Shown: piece after piece, positions 37,792 to 49,414 of the stretch
Numbering within the stretch: position 1 is the stretch's first letter
Layout of the letters: each line of letters starts with the position of its first letter
Assembly: GCA_907163375.1 (NCBI GenBank)
Contig: CAJQUW010014798.1
Location: forward strand, 62,001 to 126,000
DNA: 64,000 nt
Direction: 5' to 3'
DNA from: Prostheceraeus crozeri
Taxonomy: Eukaryota; Platyhelminthes; Polycladida; Euryleptidae
The notes under the pieces: model-generated
Database searches by the model: none
Told to the model about the DNA's origin: nothing
Seen by the model: only the letters and a program-made list of their open reading frames with translations
Position numbers and translations under genes: made by a program

Positions 37792-39600
37792 GTCTCACCC
37801 AGAGCTGGAAAAATTCCACTGAAATTTTTTAATTCCAATTCCAGAGCAGAAATTTCAATTCCAATTCCAGTCGAAACAGTTCAATTCAATTCCAATTCCA
37901 ATTCCATAATGAGATTCAATTCCGATAATTGCATGACGCATATATGTTAATGTATCTAAAGTTACCTCGCTTCTATCTAACCCATGTGTCCGTATCCTAT
38001 CCTCGTTATTCCTGTGTGCCGTTCCCTGCGTCGTTTCTGTGTGCGTTCTCATGTTCATAGTTCATATTTCTTGTGTACATGTACATGTATGTATGTAGCC
38101 GGTCAGCCTACGTCATTTTCGTTTCGTAAACGAGATATTCAACATCTTTTGAAAAAGAGAAAAGAAAATTAACGGGCAGCAAAGAATCAAACGCTGAGAG
38201 AGAGAGAGAGCATAGAAATTAACAGTACCATAGAAAGTCCTAGAATAGAAATTGCATGAAAATTATGGCACACGCCGGGGGAACGTAGTTGGGGCAAAAC
38301 GCAAATTGTGCGAGCTGGTTTCCATGTTTTCTTTTTTTGTATTTATATTTATCAAGCCAAATCGTGATCAGGATTGCTGCCCCTTGTCCAAAGATCATAC
38401 ACAAAAGCAATAGTGAATGTACAAAATACTGCGGCGACAGGATGACAAAGAAAGAAATCCTTTAAAACGTTATGTACGTTCATCATTTTGAAATATCGCT
38501 CCTATAATCTATCAAGAGTATTATCAGTCACATATGCAACTTGCAATGTCGATTTACAGAACATACATTGCTCCAGCTTGAAATCAGAGGTCAAGAAATG
38601 TCAGAGTATTCATTTTACTTGAAAGGGATCCCCTGTTCACTATATTTGAACATTTTCCAAAATCTTTACATGCTTTCGAATATCAGCTTCCAAAATATCA
38701 TCACAATATATCACATGTGTCATTTAATGATTAATTGAAAAGTTCCAGCGACTATTCACTTATCTGAGAAATTATTGTCGGTGAAGAAGCTTTCAATGTG
38801 TTCATTCGACAAAGGCGCTAGGTTTCTTAACCGTATGAAGGAGAAATCATCCTATAATTAGAATTTTTTCTATTGAATTCTTGAGATATTCTTACAACCA
38901 GTGCACCGCCCACTTTCAATTATGACTTTGTGGACCAATTTTTAATTCGAATTTTGAAAAATAGTTGTTAATGACTGCTGCAAATCGACACAATATACCA
39001 ACCCAGGAATAGTAGGCTATACCACATGAAACAATGCCACCATCTCACTTAATATTATCTTCATAAAAATCCTGCATTAATTTGCTGCCAACAACTTCCA
39101 TAACCAACTTGGCAAATAGTTTGACTATGATGCAATGTTTTAGATCGAATCTGATCTACAAACCATAGATATTTCCATGTGCCATCATTGTACATAGGCA
39201 AGATATCAAACTTTCATTCTAGTGTACTATTATCTACTTCTATGAGAGAGAGAGAGAGAGAGAGAGAGATGCGAATAAATCTATTAATAAACTGACAGAA
39301 GAAAGAAATTCAATGTGCGAATAACGTGATTGTTGATGAAAGAAAAAACGACGATAAAAATGATATCATGAAAACTGATTAATGGTCCATGTTAAAAAAG
39401 GAGATTAAAAATTCCGTGATAAGAACGAAATGTGGTCGGGTCGAAAACTAACGAGCAGAGATTAAAGGAAACTCTTTCAATTTTCAAAAGAAAGTGGATT
39501 TATTGTCAAGTGTCAAAAATTTGCATAAATTAGAGACGATGAGAAATTGAAACAACAACAACTACCAACAACAACACATACGACATCCTCGAAATCCTCA

Positions 39601-40089
39601 ACCAGCAGCTATCTTTCACCACAGACTGTCTGCTATCTTTACAAGTCCACTATTCGTCCTCTGATGGAGTATTGTTGTCATCTGTGGGCAGGCGCCCCAC
39701 AAACGCATCTTAACCTCCTTGAACGGGTTGAGAAACGTGTCAAGAATCTCATGGGTGAAAAACTTGCTAGCAAGTTGCAGCCGCTCTCCGTCAGACGGGA
39801 TGTTGCTTCACTCAGTCTCTTCTACAGGTACTATTTCGGTAGAAGCAGCTCTGCAGTAAATGAGTGCGTACCCAAACCTAAGATCTTCTCCAGAAGCACA
39901 CGCAGAGCTAATGCACTCACATGCTATCATGTGAGCTTAGAACGCGCACGTACTGTGAGTCGCTCGAAAAGCTTTTTTGTTCGCACGGCACAGCTTTGGA
40001 ATCAGCTTCCCCAGACCACTTTCCCTGACCAATACAATCTTGATACTTTCAAGAGGCGTGCGAATAGGTTTCTGATGGGGACAGCTTAA
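39601..40089 (+). pseudogene. LINE reverse transcriptase C-terminal region
   Basis: One open frame carries a [20 protein letters not shown] block (the usual C-terminal landmark of Jockey/CR1-like LINE proteins), [31 protein letters not shown], then [13 protein letters not shown] and a FKRRANRFL end. Reverse transcriptase of this kind copies the LINE RNA at a nicked target. The polymerase palm and the endonuclease are missing because of truncation, so it is not functional. The open frame formally begins at 39547, but the first 18 or so residues are flanking CAA-rich sequence. Confidence 0.85.
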
Positions 40090-40166
40090 TCCGATTGGGA
40101 GATCTGTTTTTCTTTTTTTAATTTTATTTATTTAAAATAATACAATTTGTTACTTTTCATTGAGTA

Positions 40167-40206
40167 ACCCCTAGCTTCGTTCATGGCTCATAGCTGTGCT
40201 AGGGGT
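40167..40206 (+). other. LINE 3' stem-loop
   Basis: ACCCCTAGC (40167-40175) pairs perfectly with GCTAGGGGT (40198-40206) around a 22-base loop. The copy at 14431-14480 keeps the stem with one G-U pair. Conserved 3' hairpins are known in several LINE clades as reverse-transcriptase recognition sites; that role here is inferred. Confidence 0.6.
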
Positions 40207-41279
40207 GAAAATTCAGTAAAAAAAAATTAGCTGTCAGAAGAACTCCGTGCTCTCGCGGTGTAACTTGACGACAGAAGTAACAACTACAACTGCCTACCAG
40301 CGAACAACAACACAGTAGCGTATGCGGCAACACATCAGCGAGCGCGATTGAAGATTGACGGTATAAGTGACACTGATATTCATGATATTATTTTGGTATA
40401 AGTGAGTCCGATCGAATTGAAGTGAATTCGACATCAAGAAGTGAACTGAAAGTTTAAAGTTTTTCTTTTATCGTTGAGTATCGTATTTGTATAACTATAG
40501 TCTTGAAAATTAATATTGTCAATTGTTGTGATTGGAATGTGAATACTATTTCATGTCATTGCCATTTTAATTGAATCATTAATTATTAGAATAATTTGTT
40601 GACACTGTCTATATTGTGATTTGAACCGACAGGCTGCCCTTTAATGCAGAGTTAATTTTCCTCTTTCCAAACCGATTGTTTTTCGTGTGTACAACAATTA
40701 AGTTAATCTCCAATTTTTGTGCTTATCCAATCAATAACTAAATTCAACAATTGTTTTATTTTGATTAATTATCTTACATGATAAATAACTAAATAACAGA
40801 TTGAACAAAGATGATTATCTTTTCATTGTTTGTTTAATTGCTGAATTAACATTGTCCGGGGGCCGTAGGCCCATCAAAGTCACAATTAGCACCCTTTATT
40901 CAACAATAGAATAAAACTAGCTCTGTCGATCTATCTCTCTCTCTCTCTCTCTTATCTCTGCGTGCAGTTAACACAACGGCCGAATACTGTGATTTCAATT
41001 TTTGTACAAATAGATTTATCACAGGTCTATCGAAAAAGTGGAATTGAGGTTTATCAAGGTCAATTCCAATTCCAATTCCAGTAGATTTAAATATCGTCAA
41101 TTCCAATTCCAATTCCGACGAAAAATGGAATTAATTCCGGGTCGGAATTAATTCCAATTCCGACTTTTCCAACTCTTGTCTCACCCAAGGCATATTATCA
41201 ACGAAGGATTCGAGCAGGATTCATACAATGGCATCTCTCACTCGGTCTGGGTTGGTGGCCTCTAGTGAGAGCGATGGTG

Positions 41280-41375
41280 CCTCACCATATTCGAACTCTG
41301 GACCTTCTGTGCCGAAGTACTGAGCTATCAATCTCCTTTGACAGCTGAGCTATCCAACCACCTATGGAATTTGTC
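41280..41375 (-). repeat. tRNA-like SINE head
   Basis: In reverse complement, TGGTTGGATAGCTCAGCTGT and a second TAGCTCAGTACTTCGG resemble A boxes, and GGTCCAGAGTTCGAATA resembles a B box. The sequence differs from the SINE family seen five times elsewhere. Two A-box-like words suggest a composite or decayed head. Confidence 0.45.
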
Positions 41376-42012
41376 CACAGACTATTTTCGGCCATTCGTT
41401 GCGAGTTGACCTGAGGTGTCTGAGATACCGGCTGGTTATGACCCTTTGAGCTGCAGCCAATGTTAGGTAAATAAACCGGCATCATGGACGCACACATACG
41501 AATAAAGCAAAAGGAGGCCAAATTAGGACAACACATGTATGATATTACGTTCGCGAACTGTCATAATTGAAGCCGTCACGTAATTGCTGTTTCTATGAAG
41601 CAATTTCAGCCTTCACATTAATGCTTGAGTTGGTGCGCGGTTGAATTGATAATCAGCAATCATGGAGGACATTCGCATTTTTTATCATGGCCTAAAAAAA
41701 TGCCTATGGAGGTCTGCTGTTGCCCGCGCTATGAAAGTGTTGCCGGCCCCTGCCCTAGGACATAGTTGCACTTTTTGGAGATGCTACGCGGTTGACAAAT
41801 ACGTCTAGATCCGACACATAAGAGCAGTGATGTCTTTCATTGCTGACGTGCTAACTCGTGAAGGGTTGATGCAGATGTACATGGATGTTGCTGCTTCAAA
41901 AGTCACCCTAAAATCCACTTAGCCTTGCATTATGCATTATCGACAGAGGAACGACGTATTATTCGATGACAATTGACGGAAATTGGATATTCGTTTGTCA
42001 TCTTATGCAAAG
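41376..42012. other. No recognisable feature
   Basis: Nothing can be named. Confidence 0.35.
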
Positions 42013-42675
42013 AACTTTCACAGAATGATGTACAGTACAACCTATGCCTACTACGAATCTGCGCTTCTGCCGAGTTCTATACGGTTCCTCTTGTGTCAGA
42101 TGCGATCAAAGAAAAACACGTCAATCCAATGGAACGCAGATTGCAGTTGTTGAGAAAATTTTAATTCTCTATGTTTTCTCTAATTAAGCGAAAATTAATC
42201 AGCCCAGGATCATAATTTTTGACATAGAATGTCTTCCGGTCATTTTCTATTATGTTCATTCACCACTGTCTATGAAGTTAAGTACATTCAGATTTTACAA
42301 GCATCCTTATATCGGCAAACACAGGCACTTTGAGCAATTTAATCCATAGGCTATTTAACTACATTCTTGCATTCATTGCTGATGAGAAACATGACAATAA
42401 CACATGCTTATAATAGTAAATGACATAAAGGCACTCTATGTCAAATATCATGGTTGTAGACTTACTATTTTTGACTTGACTTTGAAGAAAAAACATGGAT
42501 ATTTCATTTTTGCCAAGGACTGCAATTTGTTTTTCTTTGATCGTGTCTGACAAGAAGAGGAACTGACTAGAACTCGCAGACACGAAGATTCACAGTAGGC
42601 ATGGGGTGTGCATCATTCTGTGAAAGTTTCTTTTTCGGACTCGTTCCCTGCAGAAACTCGCTCTGGCTGCCGGAC
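42013..42675. mobile_element. Foldback MITE, copy 1 (left end missing)
   Basis: The right part, ending GAAACTCGCTCTGGCTGCCGGAC with TA next at 42676-42677, matches the element at 47341-48063. The left arm begins only at CTTTCACAGAATGATGTAC, so about 50 terminal bases are lost. The arms remain inverted copies but are much more diverged than in the 47-kb copy. Non-coding. Confidence 0.8.
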
Positions 42676-42677
42676 TA

Positions 42678-45302
42678 AAAGTTCAGTATATGTATATTAA
42701 CGCTAAATTTAGCGGCATGATGAAAATGGTGAAATTTTTATCGGATCACTACTTGAATATAAAGAGTAGGCCTATTCGTTATTAATTAAGAATGGTAGTG
42801 ACTGTCATTTATGTTTCACTTTTTCGATGCTTGAAGGAATAGACTGTGGTTTGGTATAAATGTTCCTGGAACCAAGCGGACTGGACTGAAATCCGTCATA
42901 ATTTACAAACAAAATTTTAGCACAAAATTGATTATTATTGCTCTCACTTGGTGTGGTAAAATTGTGTTGATTGATGGTGAGACATTGTTTATTCTAAAAT
43001 CTACATGAATGATGAAGAGTGAATGGGCCTGTTAAGTTTGATCACCTTGTGTTAATAATCATAGATTTCTTTTCTGATAATGCTTCTCTGACTTCTACTA
43101 GGACTATGCCCAATATCTGCGAGTTGACACTTCCCTTAGCCCTTTCAGCAAAGATATCCATGCCCCATATTCCATGATGTGTTAACGTTGTTACTAGCAG
43201 TTTGTAATTTGACTAATTTGACTAGACTAGAACTCTTGCTCTTCGAAGGGACAACTTACCATTAAGTAAGTATTCTGGAGATTGTAATAAATCATCTGTA
43301 AATATTGTAAATGATATGATTTATGTTCTTTTAGATACCGTCTCATATGGCTTCTATATAATAAACGAATTATTGCCAAGGACGCGTTTTACAGTGACCT
43401 TTCATGGAAAGGTGATGGTCTGTATATGCAGTACATCCATCAGCCTACATGTACACATGTCGTACAATACAAAAAAACATAATTTGATTCAACTGCATGT
43501 AGGTGCACATGTGTCACCCAAACATAAGCGGCTTTCAAAAACTACGCACTGGATCCACTGATGATTGTCGCGGGGGTGGTAATGCCATTCGAGTGCAAAA
43601 TACATTAATGTAGTAGTATACACATAAAATCCAGCAAAAATATTTGATATTTTATATTTTCATAGGCCTATGTCAGTGTGGTTTATTACGTAGTGATAAT
43701 ATGCTTAACAAGGCAGCGAGAACCAAGTGGCTTAGCGCAAACTCGCGCAGTTGATGGCCATCTACTTGCGCTCATGCAGAAAAGATATTCATTGCGAAAG
43801 GCGCATGGTTTGATCATTCGAATGTGAATTTTTATGCCATCATTTTTCTCATTTAGTTATCAGTTAATGATTTTTCAAATTCTGAAGACGATCTCTCAAC
43901 CTTAGGTGAACGCTTCAAATGTCACTGATTCAAATGATGTCCGCGGCCACTATAGAGATAAGAAGTGGTGGCGGGCCTCCTATGATGTGTCAGTGGGCCA
44001 AGAGTTACCCACCACTGTACTACCACTCACGTCTGTGCTGCTATCTACAATACTACTGGGACATTATGTATTCGGGCTGCACGGGACATACTGTAGGCGT
44101 GTTATTCTTCATAAAATGGCAGAAATGGATGATTAGAAAATGTTATAGATCAGGTGAAACCTCCAAAGAATTATCCTTATGAAAATTATGTTTGATTGTT
44201 ATCTCCATAACACCACCTTGGATCACAGGGGCATCTGTCATGCGAACTCTGAAAAATGCATCTTTCTCATTTCAGCAAGTAATTTTTTTAATTTTTAAAA
44301 TGCTGTTTTCACGCCAGATGAAGTGTTTCCATTGTGCTCCATTGACTCGGCTGATAATTGTTGAGTATTCTTTATCTCCTAGTCAAGCTTTTTAAAACCC
44401 AGCAGATTATTTAGCAGCTTTAAAGTGCAGTTGAAATTATCTAATCGATTTTTAAATGGAATCAACGTTTCAGTGTTTAGTGGATGAATCATTGCCTAAT
44501 TAGAATCTCTAAAATGTAGGCTATTAAAGTGTCATGCATCTCTGAAATTTGGTTAGGAAATAAGTTTTCATCCCAAACTTCCTGACGGACGTTAAAGTTA
44601 GCATTGAGGAACTGACACTAAGGTTTGATGTTACAAATGTGTTTCTGGTCCTCTCTCCCGCGCTAATATTCCAACAAATGTTCGGTAATTGAAGTTTTTT
44701 GTGTTTGCTTTGATTTTCACATGCATTAATTTGATCGATGTCAGCATTCGGGTCCATTTGGGGGACACAAAATGTTCAAATTGCCATGTTTAACGAATCA
44801 TTAATGAGAAGAGCGACTATTTGGTCCGTGAAAGACACCACAACCTCTCAATTGGCGACCACGCGAACGACTGTTTAGAATTGTTCATTAACTGGTAATC
44901 GACCAAATATTCTTGAAATAGGAGCTCGAAGATAGTTATTTATCAACTTCAAATTTCCGAGATTTTTCACTGTCAACTACATTGAACAGCAGGGCTGTGC
45001 GGCTAACCAGGGGCAAAGGCCCGTGAACACATGTATAAAGGCGCCAGATGGCCTAGTTTCGAGCGCGTGAGTCTGTCGTGGGCGAACATCGTTGATAGCT
45101 GATAACGAATAGAACATAACAACCGGATTCCTATTAGAAACACTTAATGCCGATAGGCAGTGCCTTGTGACTGGGGGTGGCGATGATATGGTCTGGTTAC
45201 TACTGGTTTCCTCCCAGTCACTTGCTATGACAGGGGGAGGTCCTGTAGCTGACACTGTGCCCCTAAGACACTAGAGCCACGTCAGTGTGCACGTCCATTA
45301 TA
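42678..45302. other. No recognised gene
   Basis: The two overlapping open frames at 43906-44182 lie in a locally less AT-rich stretch but have no family signal. The region 44980-45290 is richer in G+C and may be a repeat, but no partner is present in this window. The rest is AT-rich. Confidence 0.4.
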
Positions 45303-45310
45303 ATGTAGAG

Positions 45311-46229
45311 CAGTGGTTCTTAACCTTTTTGCTCGGATTTCTCCCTAACAGTTGAAAGCATGTTTAATTCCTCCCTCTAAACTAGTAGGCCACTATTCAA
45401 GTTAAAAAAAGAAGTCAAAGATAGCAGTAACAAACATTTTCAAATGCAGACTTCAGGTAGCCTATCACGAAGAATCGAAGTAGGCCTACATGCAAATGGG
45501 AAGTGCTACAAGAAATCCAACAAAAAACTAATGACTGCATTGAGCCTGATACTTGCACTTGCCGCACAATTCCTGAATTCGAGGTGTCAAATTCGTGAGT
45601 TTCAATCTCAAATCACTGCGCACGCTGATGCTGAGTCGATTTCTCTTCCTAGGTATCAAATCTGATACCGCCGAGACACCGAACTCGACCAGGTACGATG
45701 TTGGAAAAGGAAGTAGTAGCGTGTGGGCATTGGCTGATAAAGTTGGGTGCTTTTCAACTGTTTCTTGAGTGAGCCATACCATTTGACCTTAATTTATGAA
45801 TGGAAATGTGACGCCTCGCTTCATTAGCTCTCTCTGACCAGAATACTATCTTTTAGTCTATCTTGTCGGTGCAACTGAGCAGGCCACAGACAAAACGTCC
45901 AGGTGATGATCTATAGCCGCGTAGTTGAATTTTCCCTAATTGAAATAATTCGAATGGAACACTCGTACACAGAGATATATTGGTAGCTTCTAAATCTGTG
46001 GTCGCAATAGTTAGCATAGCTGCATAATTAACATCTTGAATATTGGGAAGCGATTAACGAATACTGACGATGATAACTCACACGTGACGGTGAATCAACA
46101 AATCCTGTTCATCTCAAATACTCCTTCGAACCTCCTTCCTCCCCAAATCCTCCTTATGTACGTCATTCCTCCCCTGGCATGTTGAATTCCTCCCCAGGGA
46201 GCCACATGGCCCCCGGTTAAGAATCACTG
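45311..46229. mobile_element. hAT element, non-autonomous
   Basis: Begins CAGTGGTTCTTAACC and ends with the inverse of CAGTGATTCTTAACC. It is flanked by a perfect 8-bp duplication, ATGTAGAG, at 45303-45310 and 46230-46237. The 919-bp interior has CCTCCCC-rich subterminal stretches on both sides and no transposase motif. Confidence 0.93.
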
Positions 46230-46237
46230 ATGTAGAG

Positions 46238-47338
46238 GATTACTGAAGTATCCGGTGTGCTTGAATTCATTGTAGCATGTTACTGCATCCAAGGGTAGTG
46301 CAGTTCGGTTGATCTGTAATTGCTGGACAATTTTGTCGCATATGTGAATGTTTTATCACTTGCCGAGTTTCCCTCGAGGAGGTACGGTGTTGGCGTCCGC
46401 ATGTGTTTCTTAGCGAGTTATTGACCGAGTTTCTAGCTTTGAATAGATTAGCTTTCTCTGTGTAATAAATCAGTATATAACAAGCAAATGAGTAATTTTT
46501 TATCATAAAGGTTTGAATTTGATTTATCAAAGTGGGTCTGACCAGACTCACCTGATCATTCACCTAGTATTTACAGAAGGGGTCGTTTATCGGTCAGTAG
46601 ACATTAGCTGTAGAAATAATTTGCGTGATTTAACGGGAAAGAATCAGTTGCGAATACATGACAGACAAATACCCGAGTTTTGAAGATGCTGATTGCGGAA
46701 ATATATTCATACTGTTAATTCGCCATTTTTTGTATGTCCCGAAGGGTGACGAATTATCCATAAAACACTGTAATACAATCTGCTTAAGTAATTTTCGTTT
46801 GTGTTTCAACAAAAATTGCTTTTATGGTCCTTCCAGTTGTTCTGAATACAACTTGCTGTGGAAGAGCAGCGTTGCAAAAATCACTTTCTATTCCAATGCA
46901 AGTTCCCATTGGATCAGAATGGAAAGGGCTTTCTTATTTGAACCTTCGCTTTTTCTTATAAGTGATGCGAAGCAGTCCAATGGATTTGTTGTTTACAAAG
47001 CAATCGCTATCATATATTTATAAGCAAGATTTCTAATAATTCATTCTGTCAGCTCACAGCGCAGCATGTCAATGAGCCAACACGCACTCTCCTCAGGAGA
47101 TGGCTTAGCTCATCATGGTTTCTGAAATCCCTCGAGTTAAGTGGTGGCAAAAACAAGAAACAGTTGACATTAAATTTCTTTCGTCTTTGGATAAAAGTGT
47201 GATGTCCTTAAATTGTTAATCAATAAGCTTTAAGTATTGTTTGGTGCTTTTAAATCCTTTTTTAGCAAATACATGTAATAGATTGTTTTTCATATTCAGA
47301 ATAATTACAATATACATGCACACAAAGAGATGTTTTAA
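46238..47338. other. No recognisable gene
   Basis: The open frames at 46267-46563 (-) and 46658-47023 (+) show no family signal. Otherwise AT-rich. Confidence 0.4.
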
Positions 47339-47340
47339 TA

Positions 47341-48063
47341 GTCCGGCAGCCAGAACGAGTTTCTGCAGGGAACGAGGCCGAAAGTGAGACTTTCACAGAA
47401 TGATGTACAACCTATGCCTACTACGAATCGGCACGTCTGCCGAGTTCTAGTGAGTTCCTCTTCTTGTCAGACAAGATCAAAGAAAAACACATGTAAATCC
47501 AATGGGACGCAGATTGCAGTTTTTAGCTAAAATGAAATTTTCTATGTTTTCTCTGATTAAACGAAAAGTACTAAGTCCAGAGTCACAATTTTTGACATGG
47601 AATGTCTTCAGGTCATTTCCTATCATGTTCATGCACTCCTGTCTATAAAGCTAAACAAATTTAGATTTGGCGAGCTTCTTCATGTCGGCAAACACAAACA
47701 TTTTGAGCAGCTTCATCCACATACAACTACATTCTCGCATGCATTCCCGATTAGATGCATGATAAAAGCACATGCATATCATAGGAAATGACCTGAAGAC
47801 ATTCCATGTCAAAAATTGTGACTCTGGACTTAGTACTTTTCGTTTAATCAGAGAAAACATAGAAAATTTCATTTTTGCTAAAAACTGCAATCTGCGTCCC
47901 ATTGGATTTACATGTGTTTTTCCTTCATCCTGTCTGACAAGAAGAGGAACTCACTAGAACTCGGCAGACGTGCTGATTCGTAGTAGGCATAGGGTGTACA
48001 TCATTCTGTGAAAGTCTCACTTTCGGCCTCGTTCCCTGCAGAAACTCGATCTGGCTGCCGGAC
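47341..48063. mobile_element. Foldback MITE, copy 2 (near-perfect arms)
   Basis: A 723-bp element with TA on each side (47339-47340, 48064-48065) and ends GTCCGGCAGCCAGA. The first ~290 bp are an almost exact inverse of the last ~290 bp (seven or so differences by eye, about 97.6%), leaving a loop of about 130 bp. TA duplications suggest mobilisation by a Tc1/mariner-type transposase. Open frames on it are shadows of the palindrome. Confidence 0.92.
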
Positions 48064-48204
48064 TATAATCCTAAACCTTAAAAGCGCAATGGTTTTGAGA
48101 TCTAGGAACCAATAGACCTGTGTATGAGAGCTACTATAAACAGAAGAACGGAAATTCAGTATACATAGCAATTATTTAGGCTAAAATGAGCTTGAAATTT
48201 GTCA

Positions 48205-48276
48205 TTCCGCTTATGCGGGAACTCCGGATAGGTTGAGGGAAATCTTGCTCCCAAACCTTCCCGCTTATCCGGAGCG
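48205..48276. mobile_element. Possible pogo/Tigger-like terminus
   Basis: In reverse complement this begins CAGTACAGCGCGCTCCGGATAAG and continues CGGGAAGGTTTGGG, which resembles pogo/Tigger ends. A partly inverted CCGGATAGGTTGAGGG lies at the other side, so it may be a minimal two-ended derivative or one end only. Confidence 0.4.
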
Positions 48277-49411
48277 CGCTGTACTGTACTTCCTATGCAT
48301 CTGCTTAATCGTTTTTAGCGCCAGTATTCCCATGCTTAAGATTTTTTGAGGTGCGTGTTTAGTGAAAGATGTACACAGCAAGTGAAAATGCTAACAAACC
48401 ATGAGAAACGTGAATTCTTTTCAAGAAAATTGTTGTGTAATCCCAGGCTTTATTTTTACTTCACAGCTGTGTTTAGGGTGTGTTGACTTTTAAGTCTCGT
48501 CTGTCAGTGATGCAAGTCATGATTGTAAAAATATGCTTGTAGAAGTCCAGGAAATTCTCTAGATGTGGAATTCGAGACAATTACATTCGAGAGACAGGCA
48601 TTGTGACTGACGTTGCTCTTTGATTTGAAGAGTTATCATAAACAAACATTTAATCTCCTAAATCTACATGTATCTTCTTCAGAAGGACTTAGTGATTGGC
48701 ACATTTGACAGTTTTGAAGGTCTTGATGAGCTAGAGAGCGGTATGACTTGTTTGTTTATCTGATGAACTAATGTATAGACAACATATCACGTTTTAGTAT
48801 CATTCAACACTGCGTTTTACCATTGCTTAAAAGTTCAATGACAGAACGGTTAAAATGTTCTCATTTAGAGATGTTTATTGTTGTTGGCAGAGATAAAATT
48901 TTTAACTGTAGACGCACTTTTGTTTCTCAATTTTTAGAGACGCCCTTCACATTATTTTGAAATCCGGAAGTTCGCAGCAGTTCCATCATTTCCTCATGAT
49001 TGATTTTTTTTCATTTTACATAAAGTTTATTATGCTCTACAATTTTATACCAGTCGCACCTTATCCTAATCACGCAATGTTTTCAAAGCTGTATTCACCG
49101 GTTTTGGTGTTCTTCGGTTAGTTCGAATTTTCTTCCGCTTAATTTTTCATTCAAGTTTTATAATTTCCTGTACTTGATAATAAGAATCCCGATGATATCT
49201 TTTTTCACTGAATTGGATGCCTGAGACATATATATGGACAGGCATTTTTCAGCCTGGTTGTTCTGATCTGCTTGACCCGCAGTTAACACTTTTTGTAAAC
49301 TCCCTTTAATGGATGAATGTAGGTAAGGTTTTTACTTGAGGGCGAGTTGCATTCGAGAAAATACGGTGGTCTTACAAGGTCGATTTTTTGAATATTTAAT
49401 TTTTGGATCTG
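48277..49411. other. No recognisable gene
   Basis: AT-rich; nothing can be named. Confidence 0.4.
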
Positions 49412-49414
49412 TAA

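Larger units (their letters stand above)
39601..40230 (+). mobile_element. LINE, 5'-truncated, 3' end nested in hAT
   Basis: Starts inside the C-terminal reverse transcriptase region and runs through a stop at 40087-40089, a 3' untranslated region, a 9-bp stem-loop (40167-40175 with 40198-40206) and an A-run ending near 40229. The A-run sets the 3' end. A shorter, diverged copy of the same 3' end lies inverted at 14421-14740. No clear target duplication is seen, as the flanks are low-complexity CAA-rich sequence. Confidence 0.8.
37801..41177. mobile_element. Large hAT element with AATTCC hexamer ends
   Basis: The left end AGAGCTGGAAAAATTCCACT mirrors the right end AATTCCGACTTTTCCAACTCTT. Both are followed inwards by many AATTCC hexamers (37830-37925 and 41040-41165). 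The word GTCTCACCC stands directly on both sides, at 37792-37800 and 41178-41186; a one-base ambiguity at the ends means the true duplication is 8 bp, as for hAT. The 3,377 bp inside hold a nested LINE, GA/CT microsatellites (38203-38211, 39244-39269, 40929-40952) and no readable transposase. Confidence 0.88.

Noticed and set aside
43906-44182. Possible host exon with overlapping frames
   Set aside because: Two frames are open with no recognisable family; boundaries cannot be supported.
44980-45290. GC-richer block resembling a repeat (CAGGGCTGTGCGGC start)
   Set aside because: No mirrored end, target duplication or second copy in the window.
47597-47957. Overlapping open frames in both directions
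   Set aside because: Shadows of the foldback MITE palindrome.
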